NCBI RefSeq assembly: GCF_022288725.1
Contig: NZ_JAKNTA010000001.1
Span: 213,528 to 277,527, forward strand
Source of the DNA: Kitasatospora sp. A2-31
GTDB lineage: Bacteria; Actinomycetota; Actinomycetes; Streptomycetales; Streptomycetaceae
Length of the DNA: 64,000 nt
Reading direction: 5' to 3'
Part shown: positions 26,947 to 35,485 of the stretch, in pieces
Layout of the letters: every line of letters begins with the position of its first letter
Numbering within the stretch: the stretch's first letter is position 1
The notes under the pieces: generated by a model
Told to the model about the DNA's origin: nothing
Seen by the model: the letters and a program-made list of their open reading frames with translations, nothing else
Database searches by the model: none
Translations under genes and position numbers: made by a program

Positions 26947-27510
26947 CTATGGGCGCGGCGGGAACTCCCCCGCCCGCAGCGAGCGCACCCCGGCCCGGGC
27001 GGCCGGTCCGCTCAGCAGGCCCGCCGCCGCACCGAGGGCGAGGCCGAGCAGGCTGTCCAGCACGTCCTGCGCGGTGCAGGCGTGGCCGATGCCCGGCAGC
27101 GCGTACTGGACGGCCTCGACCGCGAAGGGCAGCGCCGTCGCGCCCAGCAGGACCGCGGCGGCCCGGGCCCGGGTGCCGGCGAGCACCGCCGCCAGGCCGA
27201 TCGTGACGTACAGCGCCACGTCCAGGCTGGTGGGGTCGACCGTGGTGAACTCGCGCAGCGGCCGGAGGCCGAAGCCGGTCAGGTCGCAGTGGCGCGCGGC
27301 CCGGCCGGAGGCGGCCCAGAACGGTCCCCGGGCGTCGGGCAGCAGGGTCAGCGTCACCAGCCCGCCGAGGGCGAGCAGCAGGACGAACGCCACCGCCCAG
27401 TGTGCGCGCAGCCACCGCCCGACCACCCGGTTCAGCAGCGCGGCCGGCACCAACGAGCAGAGCAGCCCGGGCCAGAACATCGGCATCGTGCCGAGGACAG
27501 CTTTGATCAC
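26947..27510 (-). CDS. VanZ-like membrane protein
   Basis: 187 residues, four to five membrane helices with the VanZ pattern: LVTLTLLP after the second helix, then VEAVQYALPGIGHACTAQDVLDSLLG, where E-x-x-Q and D-x-x-x-N/S are typical. VanZ proteins are linked to low-level glycopeptide tolerance or are of unknown role. GTG 27510 was chosen to keep the first segment VIKAVLGTMPMFWPG; ATG 27486 is an alternative. Divergent from the P450. Confidence 0.7.
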   Translation of the reverse strand: MIKAVLGTMPMFWPGLLCSLVPAALLNRVVGRWLRAHWAVAFVLLLALGGLVTLTLLPDARGPFWAASGRAARHCDLTGFGLRPLREFTTVDPTSLDVALYVTIGLAAVLAGTRARAAAVLLGATALPFAVEAVQYALPGIGHACTAQDVLDSLLGLALGAAAGLLSGPAARAGVRSLRAGEFPPRP

Positions 27511-27599
27511 TCCAGGACGGACGCGCTCGGGCGCCCGCCGGTTCTGACCGCTCCGCAGCCGGCACCGGTGCGGCAGCGACCGCGCCCCGCGCCGCCCCC

Positions 27600-27695
27600 G
27601 ACCCCGCCCCGCGCCGGTCCCGGCCGCCCCCGACCCTGCCCCGCGCCGGTCCCGGCCGGCCCCGACCCTGCCCCGCGCCGGTCCCGGCCGGCCCC
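27600..27695. repeat. 32-bp tandem repeat, three copies
   Basis: Units begin at 27600, 27632 and 27664 with GACCC(C/T)GCCCCGCGCCGG. The last two copies are nearly identical. Non-coding, just upstream of the VanZ-like gene. Confidence 0.85.
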
Positions 27696-27765
27696 GGGCC
27701 CGCCGCCCGGGCCGGCACGCCAACTCCCGCCCGGCAGACGGCATATCGGCAGACAATCAGCTATC

Positions 27766-27781
27766 TCGCTCGATCGAGCGA
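27766..27781. promoter_or_regulatory. 16-bp perfect palindrome, candidate operator for the pigment operon
   Basis: TCGCTCGATCGAGCGA reads the same on both strands and lies 110 nt before the P450 start. It is flanked by ATC/GTATCC, the latter a possible -10. A palindrome of this length is typical of TetR-like or other dimeric regulator sites. Confidence 0.5.
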
Positions 27782-27891
27782 AGTATCCCCACGATCGGGA
27801 TTTCCACCGCCGGACGGGGGAACATCACCTCGTCCGCGCCCGTACCGACCAAGTCCGGGCGGCACCCGACCCCGGCCACCTGGATCAGCCC

Positions 27892-29097
27892 GTGACTACC
27901 TCCGCCCCCGTGTGGGACTGCCCCTTCGACCACACCGAAGGCCTGGAGTTCGACCCCCTGCTCAAGCGGCTGCTGACCGAGGAGCGGATCGCCAGGATCC
28001 GGCTGCCGCACGGCGAGGGGGAGGCCTGGCTGGCCACCCGCTACGAGGACGTCCGCGTCGTCACCACCGACCGGCGGTTCAGCCGGGCCGCCGGCATCGG
28101 CCGCGACCTGCCCCGGATGACGCCCGCCCCGATCGCCCAGGCCGAGGCGATCAACCTGATGGACCCGCCCGCCCACCACCGGCTGCGCCGGCTCGTCGCC
28201 AAGGGCTTCACCAACCGGCAGGTCGAGCAGCTGCGCCCGCGGACGCAGCGCACCGTCGACGCGTACCTGGATGCCATGGAGGAGCACGGCGCCCCGGCCG
28301 ACCTGGTGCACCACCTCTCCGGCCGGCTCCCGATGACCACGATCTGCGAGCTGCTCGACATCCCCGGCGAGGACCGCGCCGAACTCCGCGGCCACGCCGT
28401 CGCGATGATGGCGATGGGCCCCGGCAGCGGTGACGGCCAGCTGCGCGCCAAGGCCGCCCTGCGCGCCTACTTCACCGAGCTGACCGCCGCCCGGCGCCGC
28501 GACCCCGGCGACGACCTGATCAGCGCCCTCGCGACCGCCCGGGACGAGGGGGAGCTGCTGGACGACCAGGAGCTCGCCGTCATGGCCATGGTGCTGCTGG
28601 TCACCGGCCACGACACCAGCACCTACCAGATCGGCAACATCGTCTACACCCTGCTCACCCACCCCGAGCAGCTGGCCGGGCTCCGGGCCCGGCCCGAAGA
28701 GCTGCCGCGCGCGATCGAGGAGCTGCTCCGCTTCATCCCCTTCCGGCAGGGCGTCGGCATCGCCCGGGTCGCCACCGAGGACGTCGAGCTGGGCGGGGTG
28801 TCGATCCGGGCCGGCGACGCCGTGCACGTCTCCTACCTGGCCGCCAACCGCGACCCGGCGGTGTTCGAACGGCCCGACGAGCTGGACCTCGACCGCGGCT
28901 CGGCCACCCACATGACCTTCGGCTACGGCACCCACCACTGCGCCGGCGCCCACCTGGCCCGGATGGAGCTCCAGGTGGCCATCGGCACGCTGCTGCGGCG
29001 CTTCCCGGGGCTGCGGCTCGCCGTGCCGCCGGCGGAGCTGGACTGGCGGACGGGCTCGATCTGGCGCTACCCGCGGACCCTGCCGGTCGCCTGGTGA
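27892..29097 (+). CDS. Cytochrome P450, CYP158A-like
   Basis: 401 residues. I-helix LLVTGHDTSTYQIG (oxygen-activation region), ExxR in IEELLRFIP, and heme loop FGYGTHHCAGAHLARMEL with the ligand Cys350. The N-terminus PVWDCPFDHTEGLEFDPLL and the gene's position beside RppA match CYP158-type enzymes, which couple flaviolin units into biflaviolin pigments. GTG 27892 is the best start. The frame stays open further upstream but is not P450-like there. The RppA gene follows 103 nt later on the same strand, in the reverse order to S. coelicolor SCO1206-1207. Confidence 0.85.
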   Translation: MTTSAPVWDCPFDHTEGLEFDPLLKRLLTEERIARIRLPHGEGEAWLATRYEDVRVVTTDRRFSRAAGIGRDLPRMTPAPIAQAEAINLMDPPAHHRLRRLVAKGFTNRQVEQLRPRTQRTVDAYLDAMEEHGAPADLVHHLSGRLPMTTICELLDIPGEDRAELRGHAVAMMAMGPGSGDGQLRAKAALRAYFTELTAARRRDPGDDLISALATARDEGELLDDQELAVMAMVLLVTGHDTSTYQIGNIVYTLLTHPEQLAGLRARPEELPRAIEELLRFIPFRQGVGIARVATEDVELGGVSIRAGDAVHVSYLAANRDPAVFERPDELDLDRGSATHMTFGYGTHHCAGAHLARMELQVAIGTLLRRFPGLRLAVPPAELDWRTGSIWRYPRTLPVAW

Positions 29098-29200
29098 CCT
29101 CCTCCCCGCCGCGCCGTCCCGGCGCCCGCCCGACGCACCCGTAGGCCACCGCCCGCGCCGCCCACCCCACCGGCGCGGGCCACCAGGGAGACCTCCACCC

Positions 29201-30361
29201 ATGGCAACACTCTGCCGACCCGCCGTCGCCGTACCCGAACACGTCATCACCCTCGGGCAGACCCTCGACCTGGCCCGCACCCTGCACGCCGACCACCCGC
29301 AACTCCCCCTGGCGCTCAGGCTGATCGAGAACACCGGGGTGCTTACCCGGCACCTGGTCCAGCCGGTCGAGGAGACGCTGCGGCACCCGGGCTTCACCGC
29401 CCGCAACGCCGTCTACGAGCGGGAGGCCAAGCGCCGCGTCCCCGAGGTGGTCGGGCGCGCCCTCGGGTACGCGGAACTGTCCGCCCGGGAGGTCGACCTG
29501 ATCGTCTACGTGTCCTGCACCGGCTTCATGATGCCCTCGCTGACGGCCTGGCTGATCAACACCATGGGCTTCCGCCCCGACACCCGCCAGGTGCCGATCG
29601 CCCAGCTCGGCTGCGCGGCCGGCGGCGCCGCAGTCAACCGGGCGCACGACTTCTGCCGCGCCTACCCCGGCGCCAACGTGCTGATCGTCGCCTGCGAGTT
29701 CTGCTCGCTCTGCTACCAGCCGACCGACCTCGGCATCGGCTCGCTGCTCTCCAACGGCCTGTTCGGGGACGCGGTCGCCGCAGCCGTGGTGCGCGGCCGC
29801 GGCGGCACCGGCGTACGGATCGAGCGCAACGGCTCGCACCTGGTGCCGGACACCGAGGACTGGATCTCCTACGGCGTCAGGGACACCGGCTTCCACTTCC
29901 AGCTCGACAAGCGCGTGCCCGGGACCATGGAGATGCTCGCCCCCGCCCTGCGCACGCTGGCCGCCGAGCACGGCTGGAACGCCTCCGGGCTCGGCTTCTA
30001 CGTGGTGCACGCCGGCGGTCCGCGTATCCTGGACGACCTCTGCCGCTTCCTGGAGTTGGCGCCGGCCGCCTTCCGGTTCAGCCGGGCCACCCTCACCGAG
30101 CGCGGCAACATCGCCAGCGCGGTGGTCTTCGACGCGCTGGCCCGGCTGTTCGAGGAGGGCTCGGTCGCCGACGGCGCCCAGGGCCTGATCGCCGGCTTCG
30201 GGCCCGGCATCACCGCCGAGATCTCGCTGGGCAGTTGGGTCGGCGCCCCGCTGCAGGCCGCGGTCCCGCACCGCCTGCGCAGCCACGACGACGGCGGTCT
30301 CACCCTCGCCGGACCGGCCGTCCCCGCGCGCCGCCCGGCCGGGACTACGATCACGGAATGA
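29201..30361 (+). CDS. rppA: Type III polyketide synthase, THN synthase RppA
   Basis: 386 residues. All key residues fall at canonical RppA numbers: Cys138 (QLGCAAGG), His270 (VVHAGGP), Asn303 (ERGNIAS) and Cys106 (VSCTGFMMPS), the residue that shapes the RppA starter pocket. RppA condenses five malonyl-CoA to 1,3,6,8-tetrahydroxynaphthalene, which oxidises to flaviolin. ATG 29201 has AGGGAG in front. The stop overlaps the next ATG (ATGA), so the Nudix protein is translationally coupled. Confidence 0.92.
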   Translation: MATLCRPAVAVPEHVITLGQTLDLARTLHADHPQLPLALRLIENTGVLTRHLVQPVEETLRHPGFTARNAVYEREAKRRVPEVVGRALGYAELSAREVDLIVYVSCTGFMMPSLTAWLINTMGFRPDTRQVPIAQLGCAAGGAAVNRAHDFCRAYPGANVLIVACEFCSLCYQPTDLGIGSLLSNGLFGDAVAAAVVRGRGGTGVRIERNGSHLVPDTEDWISYGVRDTGFHFQLDKRVPGTMEMLAPALRTLAAEHGWNASGLGFYVVHAGGPRILDDLCRFLELAPAAFRFSRATLTERGNIASAVVFDALARLFEEGSVADGAQGLIAGFGPGITAEISLGSWVGAPLQAAVPHRLRSHDDGGLTLAGPAVPARRPAGTTITE

Positions 30362-30942
30362 CCGACACCACCGACCGACCCGAGACCACCGCCAGAGCGG
30401 CCGAACTCGCCGCACGGTTCCCCGCGTTGCACGCGCCGCAGTACTGGTCCTGGGGCCGCTACGACGCGGTCTTCTCGCTCGCCCTGCCGCCGGACGAACT
30501 GATCACCAACATCCACCTGGTGGGGTTCTCCGAGGGGCGCGTCGTGCTCTGCCGGGACGAGCGCGACCACTGGTTCCTGCCGGGCGGCACCCGGGAGCAC
30601 GGCGAGTCGATCGAGTCGTGCCTGGTCCGGGAGCTGCGCGAGGAAGCCGGCGCCCGGCTGCTCGGCGAGCCGGCCTGGCTGGGCGCGCACCGCTGTGTCA
30701 CCGACCTGCCGGAGCCGTACCGGCCGTGGCAGCCGCACCCCGAGAAGGCCTGGCTCTGGGGCTGGGCGGAGATCGCGGTGGAGTCCGCCCCGACCAACCC
30801 GGACGACGGCGAGCAGGTGGTCGAGGTACGGGCGGTCGAGCCGGCCGAGGCGCAGCGTCTGCTGGTGGGCGGCCGCGACGCGTGGTGGGGCGAACTGGTC
30901 GGGCTGGCGGTGGAGCTGCGGCAGCGGGCCGCGGCGGGCTGA
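30358..30942 (+). CDS. Nudix hydrolase coupled to rppA
   Basis: 194 residues. The Nudix box runs from GGTREHGESIE to the catalytic RELREEAGARL. Its ATG overlaps the RppA stop by 4 nt. Nudix enzymes cleave nucleoside diphosphates linked to another group, including CoA. A role in recycling CoA derivatives or nucleotides for the pathway is conceivable; equally it may be a bystander fused to the operon by chance. Trp-rich N-terminus (YWSWGRYDAVF). Confidence 0.82.
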   Translation: MTDTTDRPETTARAAELAARFPALHAPQYWSWGRYDAVFSLALPPDELITNIHLVGFSEGRVVLCRDERDHWFLPGGTREHGESIESCLVRELREEAGARLLGEPAWLGAHRCVTDLPEPYRPWQPHPEKAWLWGWAEIAVESAPTNPDDGEQVVEVRAVEPAEAQRLLVGGRDAWWGELVGLAVELRQRAAAG

Positions 30943-31096
30943 TCCCGCCCGGCCCCGGCGGGCAGCGGGCCAGCCCCGGCGGGCGGGGGCCGGCCGCGCC
31001 ACCCTCCGGTGGACCGCCCGCACGGTATTCCCGGCGGTGCCGAAGATCACCGGGATGGCCGAACACCAGAGCGCGCTGTCCGATATGCGGTGATAA

Positions 31097-31128
31097 GACT
31101 CGTTTGAACTCGGGTTTGAACGCGAGTC
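31097..31128 (+). promoter_or_regulatory. Inverted and direct repeats before the PLDc_N-like gene
   Basis: GACTCG (31097-31102) and CGAGTC (31123-31128) enclose two TTTGAAC copies (31103, 31115). A GATAAG element at 31092 precedes them. This may be a promoter/operator or 5'-UTR hairpin for the gene at 31147. Confidence 0.4.
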
Positions 31129-31146
31129 CGCACCGACAGGAGCGTC

Positions 31147-31425
31147 ATGGACAACTACCCGCTGCTGAACATCTTCTGGACGATGCTGGAGCTCTTCCTC
31201 TGGATCCTCTGGTTCTTCCTCCTGTTCAAGATCATCACAGACATCTTCCGCAGCCACGACCTCAGCGGCTGGGGCAAGGCGGGCTGGCTGATCCTGGTGA
31301 TCCTGATCCCGCTGGTCGGTGTGCTCGTCTACGTCATCGCCCGCGGCAGATCGATGAGCGAGCGCGACGTCGCCCAGGCCCGGCGCAGCGCGTCCGCCAT
31401 GGCGCTGTTGGCCGGCGCGGCCTGA
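31147..31425 (+). CDS. Small membrane protein with PLDc_N-like domain
   Basis: 92 residues. Two membrane helices (MLELFLWILWFFLLFKIITD and AGWLILVILIPLVGVLVYVI) around RSHDLSGWGKA match the PLDc_N domain often found in short Streptomyces membrane proteins with a SHOCT-like tail. AGGAG lies 6 nt before ATG. Its last 97 nt overlap the antisense 3' end of the Tex gene. Confidence 0.75.
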   Translation: MDNYPLLNIFWTMLELFLWILWFFLLFKIITDIFRSHDLSGWGKAGWLILVILIPLVGVLVYVIARGRSMSERDVAQARRSASAMALLAGAA

Positions 31426-33761
31426 CCGCCCGAGCCCGAGCCGCCGCCCGAGCCGCCGCCGCGCCGGTCCTGCCGCGGCGGGCGCGCCTGCCGCCCGCCG
31501 CGGTCGCCCCCGCGCTCACCGGAACGGTCGCGGCCCCCGCCCGGGCGCCCGACCTCGTCGTCCAGCCGCAGCGTCAGCCCGATCCGCTTGCGCGGCACGT
31601 CCACCTGCGTCACCCGTACGGTGACGATGTCGCCGGGCTTGACCACCTCGCGCGGGTCCTTGACGAAGTTCTTCGACAGCGCCGAGACGTGGACCAGGCC
31701 GTCCTGGTGGACGCCCACGTCGACGAAGGCCCCGAAGGCCGCGACGTTGGTGACCACGCCCTCCAGCACCATGCCCACCTCCAGGTCGCCGATCTTGTCG
31801 ACGCCCTCCTTGAAGGTCGCCGTGCGGAACGCCGGGCGCGGGTCGCGGCCCGGCTTGTCCAGCTCGCCGAGGATGTCGGTGACGGTCGGGACGCCGAACG
31901 TGTCGTCGGCGAAGTCCCCGGGCCTCAGCGCCCGCAGCGCACTGCTGTTGCCGATCAGCTGCCGCAGCTCCCCGCCGGTGGCGGCGAGGATCCGGCGCAC
32001 CACCGGGTACGCCTCCGGGTGCACGCTGGAGGCGTCCAGCGGGTCGTCCCCGTCCGGGATGCGCAGGAAGCCCGCGCACTGCTCGAAGGCCTTCGGGCCG
32101 AGCCGGGCGACGCCCTTGAGCTCCTTGCGGGTGCGGAACGGGCCGTTGGCGTCGCGGTGCGCGACGATGTTGTCGGCCAGCGTCCCGGTGATGCCGGAGA
32201 CCCGGGTGAGCAGTGGCGCGGAGGCGGTGTTGACGTCCACGCCGACCGCGTTCACGCAGTCCTCGACCACCGCGTCGAGCGAGCGGGAGAGCTTCACCTC
32301 GCTCAGGTCGTGCTGGTACTGGCCGACGCCGATCGACTTGGGGTCGATCTTGACCAGCTCGGCCAGCGGGTCCTGCAGCCGGCGGGCGATCGAGACCGCG
32401 CCCCGGATCGACACGTCCAGGTCGGGCAGCTCCTGGGAGGCGAACGCGGAGGCCGAGTAGACTGAGGCGCCGGCCTCGCTGACCATCGCCTTCGTGAGCT
32501 TCAGCTCCGGGTGGCGCTTGATGAGGTCCTCGGCCAGCTTGTCCGTCTCCCGGGAGGCGGTGCCGTTGCCGATCGCGACCAGGTCGACGGCGTGCCGCTT
32601 CGCCAGCGAGGCCAGGGTGGCCAGCGCGGCGTCCCACTTGTTGGCGGGCTGGTGCGGGTAGATCGTGTCGTGGGCCACCACCTTGCCGGTGGCGTCGACG
32701 ACGGCGACCTTCACGCCGGTGCGGAAGCCCGGGTCGAGGCCCATGGTGGCGCGGGTGCCGGCGGGCGCGGCCAGCAGCAGGGCGCGCAGGTTGGCGGCGA
32801 AGACGCGCACCGCCTCGTCCTCGGCCTCCTGGCGCAGCCGGCCGCGCAGGTCGATGCCGAGCCGGACCAGGACCCGGGTGCGCCAGGCCCAGCGGACGGT
32901 GTCGCCGAGCCACTTGTCGGCCGGGCGCCCGTGGTCGGCGATGCCGAAGCGGGCCGCGATCCGCTGCTCGTAGTCGTTCTCGCCGGGGAGGTCGCCGGCC
33001 TCCTCGCCGTCGTACGGGGAGAGTTCGAGGTCGAGCACCTCCTCCTTCTCGCCGCGCAGCATCGCCAGGATCCGGTGCGAGGGGAGCTTGGTGAACGGCT
33101 CGGCGAAGTCGAAGTAGTCGGCGAACTTGGCGCCGTCCTGCTCCTTGCCCTCGCGGACGGTGGAGACCAGCCGGCCCCGCGTCCACATCCGCTCGCGCAG
33201 CGAGCCGACCAGGTCCGCGTCCTCGCCGAAGCGCTCGACCAGGATGGCCCGTGCCCCCTCCAGCGCGGCGGCCTGGTCGGCCACCGCCTCGTTGAGGTAG
33301 CCGGCGGCCAGCGCGACCGGGTCCTGCGTCGGGTCGGCGAGCAGGGTGTCGGCCAGCGGCTCCAGGCCGGCCTCCCGGGCGATCTGCGCCTTGGTGCGCC
33401 GCTTCGGCTTGTACGGGAGGTAGATGTCCTCCAGCCGGGCCTTGGAGTCGGCCGCGAGGATCCGCTGCCGCAGCGCGTCGTCCAGCTTGCCCTGCGCCTC
33501 GATCGACTCCAGGACGGCGGTGCGGCGCTCCTCCAACTCGCGCAGGTAGCGCAGCCGCTCCTCCAGGGCGCGCAGCTGCGCGTCGTCGAGCGAGCCGGTG
33601 ACCTCCTTGCGGTAGCGGGCCACGAACGGCACGGTCGCGCCGCCGTCCAGCAGCTCGACGGCCGCCTTCACCTGGCCCGTGCGGACGCCCAGCTCCTCGG
33701 CGATCTTCCGCTCGATCGCCTGCTGCGCCTGCTGGGCCACCTGTTCGACTGGCGTGGTCAC
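31329..33761 (-). CDS. tex: Tex-family RNA-binding transcription accessory protein
   Basis: 810 residues. N-terminal Tex helical region (IAEELGVRTGQVKAAVELLD, VPFVARYRKEVTGSLDDAQL), YqgF-like RNase H fold (MGLDPGFRTGVKVAVVDATG), helix-hairpin-helix segments (VNTASAPLLTRVSGITGTLA) and a C-terminal S1 domain (GMVLEGVVTNVAAFGAFVDV). A basic Gly/Arg tail follows, ending MADALRRAW. Tex binds nucleic acids and acts with RNA polymerase/ribosome. GTG 33761 is preferred over GTG 33773. The C-terminus overlaps the convergent gene by 97 nt. Confidence 0.92.
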   Translation of the reverse strand: MTTPVEQVAQQAQQAIERKIAEELGVRTGQVKAAVELLDGGATVPFVARYRKEVTGSLDDAQLRALEERLRYLRELEERRTAVLESIEAQGKLDDALRQRILAADSKARLEDIYLPYKPKRRTKAQIAREAGLEPLADTLLADPTQDPVALAAGYLNEAVADQAAALEGARAILVERFGEDADLVGSLRERMWTRGRLVSTVREGKEQDGAKFADYFDFAEPFTKLPSHRILAMLRGEKEEVLDLELSPYDGEEAGDLPGENDYEQRIAARFGIADHGRPADKWLGDTVRWAWRTRVLVRLGIDLRGRLRQEAEDEAVRVFAANLRALLLAAPAGTRATMGLDPGFRTGVKVAVVDATGKVVAHDTIYPHQPANKWDAALATLASLAKRHAVDLVAIGNGTASRETDKLAEDLIKRHPELKLTKAMVSEAGASVYSASAFASQELPDLDVSIRGAVSIARRLQDPLAELVKIDPKSIGVGQYQHDLSEVKLSRSLDAVVEDCVNAVGVDVNTASAPLLTRVSGITGTLADNIVAHRDANGPFRTRKELKGVARLGPKAFEQCAGFLRIPDGDDPLDASSVHPEAYPVVRRILAATGGELRQLIGNSSALRALRPGDFADDTFGVPTVTDILGELDKPGRDPRPAFRTATFKEGVDKIGDLEVGMVLEGVVTNVAAFGAFVDVGVHQDGLVHVSALSKNFVKDPREVVKPGDIVTVRVTQVDVPRKRIGLTLRLDDEVGRPGGGRDRSGERGGDRGGRQARPPRQDRRGGGSGGGSGSGGQAAPANSAMADALRRAWATSRSLIDLPRAMT

Positions 33762-33868
33762 GAAGCCGGTCACCTTCTCCAGAGTTGCTGTTCCCCTACC
33801 CCGGCATTCTGGCAGGTGCCGGCGACGCACCCGCCCCGCCACGGCGGGGCGGGACCCGTGCGGTCGGC

Positions 33869-34456
33869 TCAGTACCGGTCCTCGACCGTGCGGTCCGGCC
33901 TGCCGTTCCCGGCGATGCGGATCAGATGGGTCCCCTGCTCCGTCACCAGGCGGAGCTGGTCCGGAGCGGTCCAGCCGAGCTCCCTGATGCTGTCGGCGTC
34001 GCCGTTGACGTACGCGACGTCCCACCGGCGGGTGCCGAGGCCCGTGCCCTCGTCGAGGTAGACCCAGAAGAGCGGGTCCGGCCCGAATCCCGCCGTGTCC
34101 TGCTGCACCACCAGCCTGCGGTCCGGCCGGCCGGGCGCCGCCTCGTCGCGGGTCGTCCGGCGGTCGCCCGAGAGGACGCCGGACAGGAGCCAGAGCGGCA
34201 CCGTGCCCACCGCCAGCGCCACCACCACGGCGCCGAGCGCGCTGCGCGCCCAGACCTTCCCGCGCGAGGAGACCAGCGCCACGAAGAGCAGGGCCAGCAC
34301 CAGCATCCCGAACAGCAACGGCCGGTCAAGCCACTCCCGCAGGACCAGGAGCCCGCCCGACCGGCGGTTCAGCCGGCCGGTGACGGCCGCGACCATCAGC
34401 GCCCCCGCACCGCCGAGCGCCCCCCACATGACCCGACGGTCCCACTTGGCCGCCAT
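33869..34456 (-). CDS. Membrane protein of unknown function
   Basis: 195 residues. Three membrane helices between about 10 and 95 (ALGGAGALMVAAV; LLFGMLVLALLFVALVSS; ALGAVVVALAVGTVPLWLLSG), then an outer domain of ~100 residues (FGPDPLFWVYLDEGTGLGTR). GGAGGG precedes ATG 34456. Divergent from the APH-like gene with only 63 nt between. Confidence 0.65.
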   Translation of the reverse strand: MAAKWDRRVMWGALGGAGALMVAAVTGRLNRRSGGLLVLREWLDRPLLFGMLVLALLFVALVSSRGKVWARSALGAVVVALAVGTVPLWLLSGVLSGDRRTTRDEAAPGRPDRRLVVQQDTAGFGPDPLFWVYLDEGTGLGTRRWDVAYVNGDADSIRELGWTAPDQLRLVTEQGTHLIRIAGNGRPDRTVEDRY

Positions 34457-34519
34457 GGCACCCTCCCCGGTGTTCGAAATCCGGCCGATCGGCGCGATCC
34501 CGGCGGTACAGTGCCGGGC

Positions 34520-35416
34520 ATGTGCGCTGCCGTCAGGATGCACGACGACCAACCGGACATCGACGCGGCCCTGGTGCGACGGCTGGTGGCCGCCCAGTTC
34601 CCGCAGTGGCGGAGCCTGCCGCTCTCGCCGGTCGCCGCCTCCGGGGCGGACCACGCCATGTTCCGGCTCGGCACCGAACTCGCCGTCCGGCTGCCCCGGG
34701 TGGCGTGGGCCTCGGCGGGCGTCGAACGCGAACGGCACTGGCTGCCACGGCTCGCGCCGCGCCTGCCACGGCCCGTACCCGTGCCGCTGGCGGCCGGGCG
34801 GCCGGGCGCCGGCTACCCGTGGGAGTGGTCGGTGCTGCGCTGGCTCAACGGCGCCAACCCGGTCGTCGGCGCGCTCGCCGCACCCCTCCAACTGGCCCGC
34901 GACCTGGCGGGGTTCGTCAACGCCCTGCGCGCGGTCGACCCCGCCGACGGCCCGCCGGCGGCACGCGGGGTGCCGCTGGCCGCGCGGGACGCGCCCACCC
35001 GGGCGGCGATCGGCCGGCTGCACGGGACGATCGACACCGCGGCGGCGACGGCGCTGTGGGAGAAGGCACTCCGCCTCCCGGAGCACCCCGGCGGACCGGC
35101 CTGGATGCACGGCGAGCTCGCTCCCGGCAACCTGCTGCTCGCAGGCCAACGGCTCAGCGCCGTGCTCGACTTCGGGGCGATGGGGGTCGGCGACCCGACC
35201 GTGGACCTGATCGCCGCGTGGAACCTGCTCCCGGCCGGGGCCCGCCCGGCCTTCCGCGCCGCCCTCGCCGCCGACGACGCCGCCTGGGAGCGCGGGCGGG
35301 CCTGGGCTCTGTCCATCGCGCTGATCCAACTCCCCTACTACCGCTCGACCGACCCGGCGCTCGCCGCCAACGCCCGCCACGTGATCCGCGAGGTGCTGGC
35401 CGACCGCAGCGTCTGA
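34520..35416 (+). CDS. Aminoglycoside phosphotransferase-like kinase, altered catalytic motif
   Basis: 298 residues of the APH/choline-kinase fold: ATP-binding GADHAMFRLGTELAVRLPR, catalytic loop WMHGELAPGNLLL, metal-binding AVLDFGAMGVGDP. The loop has Glu where the family base is Asp (HGD to HGE), which may lower or change activity. TACAGT at 34507-34512 is 7 nt before the ATG, so the mRNA is probably leaderless; ATG 34538 is an alternative. It may phosphorylate a sugar, aminoglycoside or small alcohol. Confidence 0.75.
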   Translation: MCAAVRMHDDQPDIDAALVRRLVAAQFPQWRSLPLSPVAASGADHAMFRLGTELAVRLPRVAWASAGVERERHWLPRLAPRLPRPVPVPLAAGRPGAGYPWEWSVLRWLNGANPVVGALAAPLQLARDLAGFVNALRAVDPADGPPAARGVPLAARDAPTRAAIGRLHGTIDTAAATALWEKALRLPEHPGGPAWMHGELAPGNLLLAGQRLSAVLDFGAMGVGDPTVDLIAAWNLLPAGARPAFRAALAADDAAWERGRAWALSIALIQLPYYRSTDPALAANARHVIREVLADRSV

Positions 35417-35427
35417 GCACCGCCACG

Positions 35428-35459
35428 GGCGGGGCGGCCCGCCACGCGGCCGCCCCGCC
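35428..35459. terminator. 12-bp stem-loop between convergent genes
   Basis: GGCGGGGCGGCC (35428-35439) pairs exactly with 35448-35459 around an 8-nt loop. Confidence 0.65.
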
Positions 35460-35485
35460 GGGACCGCCACCGGGCCCTGCGGGCG

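Larger units (their letters stand above)
27511..27891. promoter_or_regulatory. 381-nt divergent region with repeats and palindrome
   Basis: Lies between VanZ and the P450 gene. It contains a 32-bp tandem repeat near VanZ and, nearer the P450, GGCAGAC direct repeats (27733 and 27749) and a perfect palindrome. No gene in it. Confidence 0.5.
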
